64,000 nucleotides of DNA. It comes from Mesorhizobium sp. B2-3-12 (GTDB taxonomy: Bacteria; Pseudomonadota; Alphaproteobacteria; Rhizobiales; Rhizobiaceae). This document shows positions 19,754 to 28,273 of the stretch, one piece after another (position 1 is the stretch's first letter; every line of letters starts with the position of its first letter). The translations under genes and the position numbers were made by a program. The stretch is taken from assembly GCF_006442205.1 (NCBI RefSeq), contig NZ_VFVR01000003.1, positions 186,001-250,000 of the forward strand, read 5' to 3'. Under the pieces are notes generated by a model, which was not told where the DNA came from, ran no database searches, and saw only the letters and a list, made by a program, of their open reading frames with translations.

Positions 19754-20910
19754 GAGCCTTCCACGGCGTTCGCGGCAGGAGGCTTCTGGCCGGCGATGCG
19801 GACCTCGCCGCCCTCGCTGACGCTCTGGGTGCCTTCGGTGACCACCATGTCGCCGCTGTCGATCTCTGCGTCGATCAGCACCGTCTCGGTGTTGCGCTGG
19901 ATGATGCGCACCGGCACGCGCCTGGTCTTGCCGTCCTCGACCTGCCAGACATAGGCGCCGTCCGATCCCCACAGGATCGCCAGCGGGCTGACGGCCGGAT
20001 AGGTCTCACCGGGGAATTTCATGGTGATGCCGAAGGACATGCCGGCGCGCAGGGAATCGGCGGGGTTGGCGATCTTGGCCTTGACCAGAAGCGTGCGGCT
20101 CTTTTCGTCGATGTGGTTGTCGATGGCCCAAACCGTCCCGGTATAGGCATTGCTCGGATTGGCGATCGGCGTCGCCGTCAATTGCGCCCCGACCTTGATG
20201 GCGGCGGCGAAACGTTCGGGCACCTGGAAATCGACCAGGATGGAGGAGCGGTCATCGAGGGTGGCGATCGCCGATTGGTTGGTTACATAGTTGCCGGCCG
20301 AGATCGGCAGGATGCCGACCGTACCGGCGATGGGGGCCAGGATCGAGCGGCGCTGCAGCGCGAGCTCGGCGTCCTGAAGCGCCAGCCTGGCGCCCGCCAA
20401 CACCACTTCGGCGTCAGCGACCGCGACCGGGGTCGCGGCGTTGGAGGCGCGCAGCGACTTGACGCGGTCGAGCTTGGCCTGGGCGTCCTGCAAGGCGAGC
20501 TTGGCGCGGTCCTGGGCGATGATCTCCGTCTCGGAATCGAGCGTGGCGATAATTTGTCCCTTGTCGACATGGCTGCCGGAGTCGACCAGCAGTTCGGCGA
20601 GGCGGCCGGAGCTGTAGGGATTGACGGTCACCGAGGCGTCGGCGCGGCCGGTGCCGATGGCCTGCAGGCGGTCGTTGATAACAGCCGAAACGGCAGGCAA
20701 GGCGACGACGTTGACCGGGCGGGCGCCATTGCGATTGCCAGCCTGTTTCGCGTCGGTCGCACCGCTCCCGGCCGGGGGCGTCGCCGCGTAGGCCCAATCC
20801 ATCCCCCAGCGCGCCAGCACTTCCGGCGCTCCGGGATAAAAGCGCGCCCACGCAGCCGCGGCGGCGACCACGATCACAAGCGCAACGGCAATTTGCTTCC
20901 AGGTCCGCAT
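19750..20910 (-). CDS. RND efflux periplasmic adaptor (membrane fusion protein)
   Basis: A 386-residue HlyD/AcrA-type adaptor. It has an N-terminal membrane anchor (residues 6-23), a biotinyl-lipoyl hairpin split around an alpha-helical coiled coil (about 130-200), then beta-barrel and membrane-proximal domains. It would link the RND pump encoded downstream to an outer-membrane channel. The arrangement adaptor then pump with an ATGA overlap is standard. No local regulator is evident; the RpiR gene upstream belongs to the divergent amine operon. Confidence 0.9.
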   Translation of the reverse strand: MRTWKQIAVALVIVVAAAAAWARFYPGAPEVLARWGMDWAYAATPPAGSGATDAKQAGNRNGARPVNVVALPAVSAVINDRLQAIGTGRADASVTVNPYSSGRLAELLVDSGSHVDKGQIIATLDSETEIIAQDRAKLALQDAQAKLDRVKSLRASNAATPVAVADAEVVLAGARLALQDAELALQRRSILAPIAGTVGILPISAGNYVTNQSAIATLDDRSSILVDFQVPERFAAAIKVGAQLTATPIANPSNAYTGTVWAIDNHIDEKSRTLLVKAKIANPADSLRAGMSFGITMKFPGETYPAVSPLAILWGSDGAYVWQVEDGKTRRVPVRIIQRNTETVLIDAEIDSGDMVVTEGTQSVSEGGEVRIAGQKPPAANAVEGS

Positions 20911-21104
20911 CGATACTCCGGTTCAGGAATCGTCAGCCATTCCCAAAGGAGCGGCACAGCGACGATGCGGGCGGCGGCAAGATCCGGCCACGCCACACCG
21001 AATATCAGCGGTTTATGGCAATTATCACGCAATCGTGCACATTAAATCTCGGTAACGTGAAGCCGCACATGCGGTCGAGGCGGACGCGATTGGCTGGGAT
21101 CGGC

Positions 21105-21932
21105 CTATCGCAGGCCCTCCATCTCGCGGATGCGCCGTGCGCCGTCGGCCTCGAGCTGCAGGGTGACGGCCCCGATCAGCGTTTCGGCGACGACGAACAG
21201 TGCCGCCGAGGAATCCCATGCGGAAGGCACAGCGGTGCGCCCGGCGATGACATGGCGGGCAAAGCGGGCGATGGGCGACAACCACTGATCGGTGAACAGC
21301 ACGATCTGGACGCCACGCTGATGCGCCTTCTCGGCGAAGCGGACGAGGCTGTCCTGGTAGCGCCTGATGTCGAAGATCACCAGCACGTCGCGCTTGCCCA
21401 TGTCGATCAGCCTGTCGCGCCACATGCTTTCCTGCCCGGCGAGATGAAACACATCGGGCTGGATGACGGCGAGGTGGGCGGCCATGTAGCGCGCCAGCGG
21501 GTCGGTAAAACGACCGCCGATCAGGAAGGTCTTGCCGCGCCGCTCGGCAAGCCGCGCGGCGATGTCGGCGAGCTGCTTGTCGGAGAGATGGCGGAAGGTC
21601 TCGCGCATATTGTCGAGCGTGGCTTCCAGCATCGGCGAGGCGCTGCCGCCGGCGGGCGCGGGCGGATTGAGTGTACGGATCGCCGGTGACTGCAATTGCG
21701 CCGCCAATTCGTCCTGCAGGCTCGACTGGAACTCGGAATAATTCTGGAATCCGAGCCGGGCAACGAAGCGCAGGATCGTCGGCGAGGAGACGCCGGCCGC
21801 GGCCGAGAATTCGGCGACCGTCTTCAAGCCGATCAACGGATAGCTGGCGATCAGCGTTTGGGCCGCCCGCCGCTCACCAGCGGGCATCGCGCCGATGCGG
21901 TCGGCGATCAATTCGGCAATGCTGGATATCAT
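21105..21932 (-). CDS. RpiR-family transcriptional regulator
   Basis: A 275-residue regulator with an N-terminal RpiR helix-turn-helix (about 15-75, including SSPTILRFVARLGF) and a C-terminal SIS sugar/amine phosphate-binding domain. I chose the ATG at 21932, preceded by GGTGGGG, over an in-frame start 26 codons upstream. It reads away from the amidohydrolase-permease-ligase operon, so it most likely controls that operon and itself from the shared 143-base region. Confidence 0.88.
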   Translation of the reverse strand: MISSIAELIADRIGAMPAGERRAAQTLIASYPLIGLKTVAEFSAAAGVSSPTILRFVARLGFQNYSEFQSSLQDELAAQLQSPAIRTLNPPAPAGGSASPMLEATLDNMRETFRHLSDKQLADIAARLAERRGKTFLIGGRFTDPLARYMAAHLAVIQPDVFHLAGQESMWRDRLIDMGKRDVLVIFDIRRYQDSLVRFAEKAHQRGVQIVLFTDQWLSPIARFARHVIAGRTAVPSAWDSSAALFVVAETLIGAVTLQLEADGARRIREMEGLR

Positions 21933-21978
21933 CGTTCCCCACCTTTGGCTCGCCGACGGTCTTTTCCCCAGATCGCAT

Positions 21979-22007
21979 TTGACAAAGCCGGACAAACTGT
22001 ATGAAAT
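21979..22007 (+). promoter_or_regulatory. Promoter of the amidohydrolase-permease-ligase operon
   Basis: TTGACA (21979-21984), a 17-base spacer and TGAAAT (22002-22007; four of six matches to TATAAT) lie 70 bases before the first gene. The region between here and 22060 is AT-richer than its surroundings and likely holds the RpiR site. Confidence 0.5.
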
Positions 22008-22075
22008 CATCCGTAGGGACGCAATGAGGCAAAATACGTAACATACGATACAGCGCTCCCCGGGGACGGCAGACT

Positions 22076-22894
22076 ATGGAGAAAGCACGGCCCGCCAGCC
22101 TTGCATCGTCTGATACCGTGAGGGTGACCAACCCCGGCGGATCAAGCCCTTTCATCCTGACCTGCGACCACGCTTCCAATTTCCTGCCGCCCGAATTCGG
22201 CACGCTCGGCCTCGCCGCAGAGGACCTGTCGCGTCACATCGCTTGGGATCCCGGCGCGCTGCCGGTTGCGCTGCGCATGGCGCGGGCGCTCGATGCGACG
22301 CTGGTCGAGACCCGCGTTTCGCGGTTGGTCATCGACTGCAACCGGCCGCTCGACGCGCCGGATCTGGTGCCGCCGGTCAGCGAAACCACAGCCATACCGG
22401 GCAATACCGGTTTGTCGGAAAAACAGCGCGCGGCGCGGGTCGCCCTGTCCTGGCAGCCGTTTCATGGCACCATCGAGCGCATTGTCGAAGACCGGCTGGC
22501 GCGCGGTCAGGAGACGCGGCTGGTTTCCGTCCATTCCTTTACGCCGGTCTACAAGGGCCACAACCGGCCCTGGCATATCGGCATCATCCATGACGAAGAC
22601 CGCAGGTTGGCGAAGCCGCTGATTTCGGCGCTGCAACGGCTTGCCGGGGTCACGGTCGGGGTCAACGAACCCTATTCGCCCGCCGACCGCGTCTATTTCA
22701 CGCTGGAGCGGCACGCGCGTTCGCGCGGCTTGCCCTGCGCGATGATCGAAATCCGCAACGATGAAATCTCCGGCGAAACCGGGCAGCGGAAATGGGCGGA
22801 TCTGCTCACCGGCATTTTTTCGGATCTGGAACCAGAGGAGGCCACGCGGCCCAGATCGCATTCAGTCAGAAAGTCAGTCCAATCGGCCAGCTGA
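22076..22894 (+). CDS. N-formylglutamate amidohydrolase-family protein
   Basis: A 272-residue zinc hydrolase with the family start TCDHASNFLPPEFGTLGL near residues 28-45. Members hydrolyse N-formylglutamate or related N-substituted glutamates. Neither a hut operon nor histidine genes are near; instead it heads an operon with a permease, a GS-like ligase and two alcohol/aldehyde dehydrogenases. It could therefore split a gamma-glutamyl product to glutamate plus an amino acid. A second paralogue is at 55157. Confidence 0.85.
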   Translation: MEKARPASLASSDTVRVTNPGGSSPFILTCDHASNFLPPEFGTLGLAAEDLSRHIAWDPGALPVALRMARALDATLVETRVSRLVIDCNRPLDAPDLVPPVSETTAIPGNTGLSEKQRAARVALSWQPFHGTIERIVEDRLARGQETRLVSVHSFTPVYKGHNRPWHIGIIHDEDRRLAKPLISALQRLAGVTVGVNEPYSPADRVYFTLERHARSRGLPCAMIEIRNDEISGETGQRKWADLLTGIFSDLEPEEATRPRSHSVRKSVQSAS

Positions 22895-22916
22895 GAATCA
22901 AAACAGGGGACTTCCA

Positions 22917-24473
22917 ATGGCAGCACCGGGTTATACAGACGTCGACAAGGCGGAGGACGTAAAGGCCCTCCACAGCATGGGCTACGCCCAGGAACTGGAG
23001 CGGCGTCTCAGCCGCTTTTCGAACTTCGCGGTTTCCTTCTCCATCATCTGCATCCTGTCGGGTGGCATCAATTCGCTGGCTCAGGCAACCTCCGGTGCCG
23101 GCGGCATTGGCATCGGCATCGGTTGGCTGGTCGGCTGTTTCATCTCGCTGACCTTCGCGGTCGCCATGTCGCAGATCAGCTCGGCCTATCCGACGGCCGG
23201 CGGCCTCTATCACTGGGGCTCGATCCTCGGCAATCGCGGCACAGGCTGGGTGACCGCCTGGCTCAACCTGCTCGGCCTGATCACCGTGCTCGGCGCCATC
23301 AATGTCGGCACCTGGACGTTCTTCGTCGGCGCCTTCGGACCGGCGCTCGGCATCGAGGGCACGCTGACCAACCAGATGATCTTCCTGGTCGTCATCACCG
23401 GCGCCCAAGCCCTGATCAACCATTTAGGCATCAAGCTGACGGCGAAACTCACCGATTTTTCGGGCTACCTGATCTTCTTCGGTGCGATCCTGATCGCGGT
23501 GGTCTGCCTGATCTCGGCGGAACATTGGGATTTCAGCCGGCTGTTTACGTTCCACAACTACTCCGGCGATGCCGGCGGCGGGGTCTGGCCGCAGGTTTCG
23601 AACGCCTGGGTATTCGCGCTCGGGCTCTTGCTGCCGATCTACACGATCACCGGCTACGACGCTTCGGCGCACACCTCCGAGGAAACCATCAAGGCGGCTT
23701 CCTCGGTGCCGCGCGCCATGGTCATGTCGGTGATCTGGTCGGCACTGTTCGGCTATCTGTTCCTGGCTGCTTTCGTGCTGATGATCCCCAACATGGACGA
23801 CGCCGCCAAGCAGGGCTGGAACGTGTTCTTCTGGGCCTTCGACCAGCGCGTCAGCCCCGGCCTCAAGGAGTTCGTCTATCTCGTCGTGTTCATCGCGCAG
23901 CTGCTGTGCGGTCTCGCCACGGTGACCTCGGCTTCGCGCATGATCTTCGCCTTCTCGCGTGACGGCGGCCTGCCGGGCTCCTCGGCGCTCGCCAAGGTCA
24001 GTCCGACCTACCGCACGCCGGTGGCGGCGATCTGGACGGCCTCGATCCTGTCGGTGCTGTTCGTCTGGGGCTCGACGCTGGTTTCGGTTGCCGGCACCTC
24101 GGCCTATACCATCGTGGTGTCCTGCACCGTCATCTTCCTGTTCCTCTCCTTCATCGTGCCGATCGTGCTGGGCATGCTGGCCTGGGGCACGCCGAAGTGG
24201 GACAAGATGGGGCCATGGAATCTGGGTCGCGGCATCTTCATGCTGTTCGGCTTCCTGTCGATCGTGTCGATGATCCTCATCTTCATCATCGGCATCCAGC
24301 CGCCGAACGACTGGGCGCTCTACATCACCGTCGGCTTCTTCATCCTGACGGCGATCGTCTGGTTCGCCTTCGAACGCAACCGCTTCCAGGGGCCGCCGCT
24401 GGGCGACATCATCGCCGCCCGTCAGGCCGCCATCAAGGCAGCAGAGCAGGCGGTCGGCGAAACCGGCCACTGA
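22917..24473 (+). CDS. APC-superfamily amino acid/amine permease
   Basis: A 518-residue transporter with about twelve membrane segments. The APC consensus region QISSAYPTAGGLYHWGSIL lies in the first third. It resembles GABA/choline-type eukaryote-like permeases of the ACT subfamily. The neighbours suggest uptake of an amine or amino alcohol. The ATG at 22917 lies 22 bases after the amidohydrolase stop. Confidence 0.87.
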   Translation: MAAPGYTDVDKAEDVKALHSMGYAQELERRLSRFSNFAVSFSIICILSGGINSLAQATSGAGGIGIGIGWLVGCFISLTFAVAMSQISSAYPTAGGLYHWGSILGNRGTGWVTAWLNLLGLITVLGAINVGTWTFFVGAFGPALGIEGTLTNQMIFLVVITGAQALINHLGIKLTAKLTDFSGYLIFFGAILIAVVCLISAEHWDFSRLFTFHNYSGDAGGGVWPQVSNAWVFALGLLLPIYTITGYDASAHTSEETIKAASSVPRAMVMSVIWSALFGYLFLAAFVLMIPNMDDAAKQGWNVFFWAFDQRVSPGLKEFVYLVVFIAQLLCGLATVTSASRMIFAFSRDGGLPGSSALAKVSPTYRTPVAAIWTASILSVLFVWGSTLVSVAGTSAYTIVVSCTVIFLFLSFIVPIVLGMLAWGTPKWDKMGPWNLGRGIFMLFGFLSIVSMILIFIIGIQPPNDWALYITVGFFILTAIVWFAFERNRFQGPPLGDIIAARQAAIKAAEQAVGETGH

Positions 24474-24485
24474 CGTCAAGCATCA

Positions 24486-24524
24486 CCAATTATGGCCGGC
24501 ATCGTGCCGGCCATGGTTGGGGTT
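24486..24524 (+). terminator. Hairpin between permease and ligase genes
   Basis: A 10-bp stem (ATGGCCGGCA / TGCCGGCCAT, 24492-24501 and 24505-24514) with a TCG loop, flanked by CCAA/TTGG that extend pairing, and followed by GGGGTTTT. It may partly terminate or protect the upstream message, giving the permease and the ligase different levels. Confidence 0.55.
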
Positions 24525-24561
24525 TTCCCTTTCAACGACCAAGCACTGGAGTGCCACAGGA

Positions 24562-25932
24562 ATGGCCGGAAATTTCTCGTTCGATCAGTTGAAGAAAGCG
24601 GTCTCCAATGGCGAGATCGACACGGTGCTGGCCTGTATCGTCGACATGCAGGGCCGGCTGGCGGGAAAGCGGTTCCTGGCGCAATATTTCGTCGATTCCG
24701 CGCATGACGAGACGCATGGCTGCAACTACCTGCTGGCGGCCGACATCGATATGGAGCCGGTGCCGGGCTACAAGGCGGCAAGCTGGTCGAAAGGCTATGG
24801 CGACTTCGTCATGAAGCCGGACCTCGCCACCCTGCGGCGCATCCCCTGGCTGGAAAAGACGGCGCTGGTGATCTGCGACGTGCTCGACCACCACACGCAT
24901 GACGACCTGCCGCACTCGCCGCGCGCCATGCTGAAGAAGCAGGTCAAGCGGCTGCAGGAGCGTGGCTATATCGGCTATTTCGCTTCCGAGCTCGAATTCT
25001 ATTTGTTCAACGAGACCTACCATTCCGCCCGAAAGAAGCACTGGCAAGGTCTCGACACCGCGTCGCCCTATATCGGCGATTATCAGATCGGCATCACCAC
25101 CAAGGAAGAAGGCGTCATGCGCCGGCTTCGCAACGAGATGGAAGCGGCCGGTATCCCGATCGAGAATTCCAAGGGCGAGTGGGGCCCGGGCCAGGAAGAG
25201 ATCAATGTGCGCTATGCCGAAGCGCTCGACATGGCCGACCGCCACGTCATCCTGAAGAACGGGGCCAAGGAAATCGCCGAGTCCGAGGGCAAGGCGATCT
25301 CCTTCATGTCCAAATACAATTATGGGCTCGCCGGCAATTCCAGCCACATCCACAATTCGCTGTGGAGCGCCGACGGCAAGACGCCGCTGTTCTTCGACAA
25401 AAAGGCTGAATGGACGTTGTCGACGCTCGGCCAGCAATGGGCGGCCGGGCAGTTGAAATACGCCAAGGAGTTCACCTGGTTCCTGGCGCCCTACATCAAT
25501 TCCTACAAGCGCTTCCAGGCCGGCACCTTCGCGCCGACCAAGATCATGTGGAGCGAGGACAACCGCACCGCCGGCTTCCGCCTGTGCGGCGAAGGCACAA
25601 AGGGCATCCGCATGGAATGCCGCATCGGCGGCGCCGACTTGAACCCCTATCTTGCTTTCGCCGCGCTGATCGCGGCGGGCCTCGCCGGCATCGACGAGAA
25701 GCTGGATCTGCAGAAGCCCTTCGTCGGCGATGCCTATCAGGCCTCGCGCCTGCCCGAGATCCCGAAGACCCTGCGCGATGCCACCGAAACGCTGGCCAGG
25801 TCGAAGATGCTGAAGCAGGCGCTCGGCGAGGACGTGCTCGAACATTATGTCCACACGGCGAAATGGGAGCAGTTCGAATACGACCGCCGCATTACGGATT
25901 GGGAACTGCACAGGGGGTTCGAGCGGTATTAA
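24562..25932 (+). CDS. Glutamine synthetase-like gamma-glutamylamide ligase
   Basis: A 456-residue member of the GS-like gamma-glutamyl ligases (PuuA/GlnA3/GlnA4 type) rather than true GlnA. The ATP and metal motifs include SELEFYLF, WGPGQEEINVRYAEALDMAD and the NSSHIHNSLW loop. Such enzymes join glutamate to polyamines, ethanolamine or other amines. The ATG at 24562 has ACAGGA upstream; an in-frame start at 24517 overlaps the hairpin and is unlikely. The downstream dehydrogenases now lie beyond an inserted toxin-antitoxin pair. Confidence 0.88.
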   Translation: MAGNFSFDQLKKAVSNGEIDTVLACIVDMQGRLAGKRFLAQYFVDSAHDETHGCNYLLAADIDMEPVPGYKAASWSKGYGDFVMKPDLATLRRIPWLEKTALVICDVLDHHTHDDLPHSPRAMLKKQVKRLQERGYIGYFASELEFYLFNETYHSARKKHWQGLDTASPYIGDYQIGITTKEEGVMRRLRNEMEAAGIPIENSKGEWGPGQEEINVRYAEALDMADRHVILKNGAKEIAESEGKAISFMSKYNYGLAGNSSHIHNSLWSADGKTPLFFDKKAEWTLSTLGQQWAAGQLKYAKEFTWFLAPYINSYKRFQAGTFAPTKIMWSEDNRTAGFRLCGEGTKGIRMECRIGGADLNPYLAFAALIAAGLAGIDEKLDLQKPFVGDAYQASRLPEIPKTLRDATETLARSKMLKQALGEDVLEHYVHTAKWEQFEYDRRITDWELHRGFERY

Positions 25933-25948
25933 AGCTTAATGCAGCTTT
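25931..25948. repeat. Short hairpin at the end of the ligase gene
   Basis: AAAGCT (25931-25936) and AGCTTT (25943-25948) are reverse complements around a six-base loop, overlapping the ligase stop codon. The stem is AT-rich and weak. It lies just before the toxin-antitoxin promoter and may mark the left edge of inserted DNA. Confidence 0.35.
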
Positions 25949-25952
25949 AATG

Positions 25953-25998
25953 TTGACAATTTGGTTAAAGTGGCTCATGTAAAGGTTGCAAACTGCAA
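25953..25998 (+). promoter_or_regulatory. Toxin-antitoxin promoter and operator-like repeat
   Basis: A TTGACA -35 box (25953-25958) is followed at 17 bases by CATGTA, a poor -10. Just downstream TTGCA AAC TGCAA (25986-25998) is a perfect five-base inverted repeat lying between promoter and ribosome site, the usual place for a toxin-antitoxin autorepressor. Confidence 0.45.
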
Positions 25999-26015
25999 TT
26001 GTTGAGGAGTTCGCA

Positions 26016-26441
26016 ATGTCCAAATATGCGCCGCTGAAGGAATTTCTGGTCGCCCAGAATGCCGACCGTATTCCTATGTCATTCGATGAGATCGAGAGTG
26101 TGCTTAGTCTGCCGTTGCCTGCATCCAAGCAATACCCTGCGTGGTGGAGCAACAATCCGAGCAACAACCCCATGACCAGGGAGTGGCTCGAGGCTGGGTT
26201 CGAAACCGAATCCGTCAACGTAGGCACTGGCAAGCTTGTCTTTCGCCGCGTTCGCAAGATGCCGACTGGTGACGGCGCACCCGCGGTGCGTACACACCGC
26301 CACCCTGGATTTGGTTTCATGAAGGGCTTGATAGCAATCGAGGCGGGGTTTGATGTCACCAAACCGTTCGATGACGAGCCTTGGGATCGGGGCTATCTGG
26401 GCGGTGAAACTCAGCATGACAAACACGTGATGCGCAAATGA
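26016..26441 (+). CDS. Putative antitoxin: DUF7662 domain fused to a VapB-like tail
   Basis: A 141-residue protein in two parts. Residues 1-80 match the DUF7662 pattern: PLKEFL start, MSFDEIESVLSLPLP, then WW and WLEAGF, ending VFRR. After a linker, residues 94-123 (HPGFGFMKGLIAIEAGFDV then a PFDDEPW tail) resemble the C-terminal toxin-wrapping segment of some VapB-type antitoxins. GAGGAG precedes the ATG, and the stop overlaps the vapC start (ATGA). I infer that the DUF7662 part binds the operator and the tail blocks VapC. GC is lower than in the flanking genes, suggesting transfer. Confidence 0.75.
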   Translation: MSKYAPLKEFLVAQNADRIPMSFDEIESVLSLPLPASKQYPAWWSNNPSNNPMTREWLEAGFETESVNVGTGKLVFRRVRKMPTGDGAPAVRTHRHPGFGFMKGLIAIEAGFDVTKPFDDEPWDRGYLGGETQHDKHVMRK

Positions 26442-26857
26442 GTGAAGAGCCGGGCCTGCTTCTGGACACGTGCGCGGTGATATTCATCGCCAACGACAGC
26501 AAAATCGATCCTCAGGCAAGTCAGCAGATTTCGGACGCGGCCTATGATGGCCGCCTCTACCTCTCGCCGATGTCTGCATGGGAGATCGGCATCGGTGTGG
26601 CCAAGGGCCGGCTTAACTTGCCCATAGCGCCGCTCGATTTCGTAGAGCGATTCATAGAGCGCATGTCGGCAAAACTCTGCGCGATTTCGCCGGCCATTCT
26701 GATTGCGTCTTCCAACTTGCCAGGTTCGCCTCATGGCGATCCCATGGATCGAATACTGATTGCCACTGCAAGGGCTTTGGACATGGTTCTTGTGACGCGA
26801 GACGAGCCCATCCTTCGCTACAGCCGCAATGGTCATCTGCGTGCATTAGCCTGCTAA
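26438..26857 (+). CDS. vapC: PIN-domain ribonuclease toxin VapC
   Basis: A 139-residue PIN-domain protein. The acidic site is visible as Asp10 (LLLDTC), Glu49 (SAWEI), Asp101/Asp104 (GDPMDRILIATA) and Asp122 (TRDEP). VapC toxins cut tRNA or rRNA and halt translation until their antitoxin binds them. It overlaps the DUF7662-tail gene by four bases, and its TAA is immediately followed by the ATG of the aldehyde dehydrogenase gene, with no spacer. Base composition is lower in GC than the surrounding operon. Confidence 0.9.
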   Translation: MSEEPGLLLDTCAVIFIANDSKIDPQASQQISDAAYDGRLYLSPMSAWEIGIGVAKGRLNLPIAPLDFVERFIERMSAKLCAISPAILIASSNLPGSPHGDPMDRILIATARALDMVLVTRDEPILRYSRNGHLRALAC

Positions 26858-28255
26858 ATGGAGCATCTTTTGGAAACCGTAAAACTCAAATCCCCCATCG
26901 ACGGCTCGATCTATGCCGAACGTCCGATCGCGACGGACCAGGCGATCAATGCCGCGGTCGAACGGGCCAAGGCGGCGCAAGAGAAATGGGCGCGGACGCC
27001 GATCGTCGAACGCGGCAAATACATGCTGGCGATGCTGGAAGCGCTGGTCGCGATGACAGATGAGATCGTGCCCGAGATCGCCTGGCAGATGGGACGGCCG
27101 GTGCGCTACGGCGGCGAGTTCGGCGGCGTCAAGGAACGCACCAACTATATGGTCGAGATTGCCGAGCAGGCGCTGAAGTCCGTGCCGGCCTCCAACCCCA
27201 AGGACGGCTTCCGCCGCTATGTGAAGAAGGATCCGCTCGGCGTGGTCATGGTGATCGCGCCGTGGAACTATCCTTATCTGACCGCCGTCAACACCATCGT
27301 GCCCGCGCTGATGGCCGGCAACGCCGTCATCCTGAAACATGCCGCGCAGACGCTGCTGGTCGGCGAGCGCTTCGCCCAGGCCTTCGACAAGGCCGGCCTG
27401 CCCAAGGGCGTGTTCCAGAATGTCGTTCTCAACCACGCCCAGACCGAAAAACTGCTGGGTTCCGGCAAGATCGACCATGTCAATTTCACCGGCTCTGTCG
27501 CCGGCGGCCGCGCCATCGAGAAGGCGGCGGCGGGCACCTTCATGACGCTCGGCCTCGAGCTGGGCGGCAAGGATCCGGCCTATGTGCTGCCCGACGCCAA
27601 GATGGATCACGCGGTCGCCAATCTGGTCGACGGAGCGTTCTTCAATTCCGGCCAGTGCTGCTGCGGCATCGAACGCGTCTATGTGCACGAGAAGGTCTAT
27701 GACGAGTTCGTCGAGGGCTTCATCGCCGAGACCAGGAACTATGTCGTCGGCAATCCGCTGGAGCAGGCGACGACGATGGGGCCGATGGCGCAGGCGCGCT
27801 TCGCCGACCTGGTCCGCGAACAGAAGGCCGAAGCGCTGCGCAAGGGTGCCAAGGCGCATATCAACATGAAGGTCGAAAACGACAGAGCGGGTTCGCCCTA
27901 TCTGGCGCCCGAGGTCCTGACCGAAGTCGACCACCAGATGAGCGTCATGCGCGAGGAAAGCTTCGGCCCGATCGTCGGCATCATGAAGGTGCGCAACGAC
28001 GAGGAGGCGATCGCGCTGATGAATGACAGCCCCTACGGCCTGACGGCCTCGCTCTGGACGCGAGACACGGAGCGGGCAATCGCGATCGGCGATCGCGTCG
28101 AGACCGGAACGGTGTTCATGAACCGTTGCGACTATCTCGATCCGGCGCTGGTGTGGACCGGCGTCAAGGACACCGGCAAGGGCGTAGCACTCTCGGCGCT
28201 GGGCTACGACAATCTGACCCGGCCGAAATCCTTTCACCTGCGCGAAACCATCTGA
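26858..28255 (+). CDS. Aldehyde dehydrogenase (NAD(P)-dependent)
   Basis: A 465-residue aldehyde dehydrogenase with PWNYP (135-139), the general base in LELGGK (Glu234) and the catalytic cysteine in the unusual triple FFNSGQCCCG (267-269, probably Cys268). It begins directly after the vapC stop. A TTG at 26870 with GGAG six bases upstream could be the original start, giving METVKLKSP. With the GS-like ligase and Fe-alcohol dehydrogenase it would oxidise a gamma-glutamyl aldehyde to the acid. Confidence 0.9.
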   Translation: MEHLLETVKLKSPIDGSIYAERPIATDQAINAAVERAKAAQEKWARTPIVERGKYMLAMLEALVAMTDEIVPEIAWQMGRPVRYGGEFGGVKERTNYMVEIAEQALKSVPASNPKDGFRRYVKKDPLGVVMVIAPWNYPYLTAVNTIVPALMAGNAVILKHAAQTLLVGERFAQAFDKAGLPKGVFQNVVLNHAQTEKLLGSGKIDHVNFTGSVAGGRAIEKAAAGTFMTLGLELGGKDPAYVLPDAKMDHAVANLVDGAFFNSGQCCCGIERVYVHEKVYDEFVEGFIAETRNYVVGNPLEQATTMGPMAQARFADLVREQKAEALRKGAKAHINMKVENDRAGSPYLAPEVLTEVDHQMSVMREESFGPIVGIMKVRNDEEAIALMNDSPYGLTASLWTRDTERAIAIGDRVETGTVFMNRCDYLDPALVWTGVKDTGKGVALSALGYDNLTRPKSFHLRETI

Positions 28256-28273
28256 TTTTTCGAAAGACAAAAA

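Noticed and set aside
17549-19954. 800-codon plus-strand frame opposite the RND pump
   Set aside because: His/Asp/Arg-rich shadow of a high-GC gene; no recognisable domain and no ribosome site.
24562-25932. Housekeeping glutamine synthetase glnA
   Set aside because: Sequence pattern and neighbours match gamma-glutamylamide ligases; the typical GlnA adenylylation-site region is not seen.
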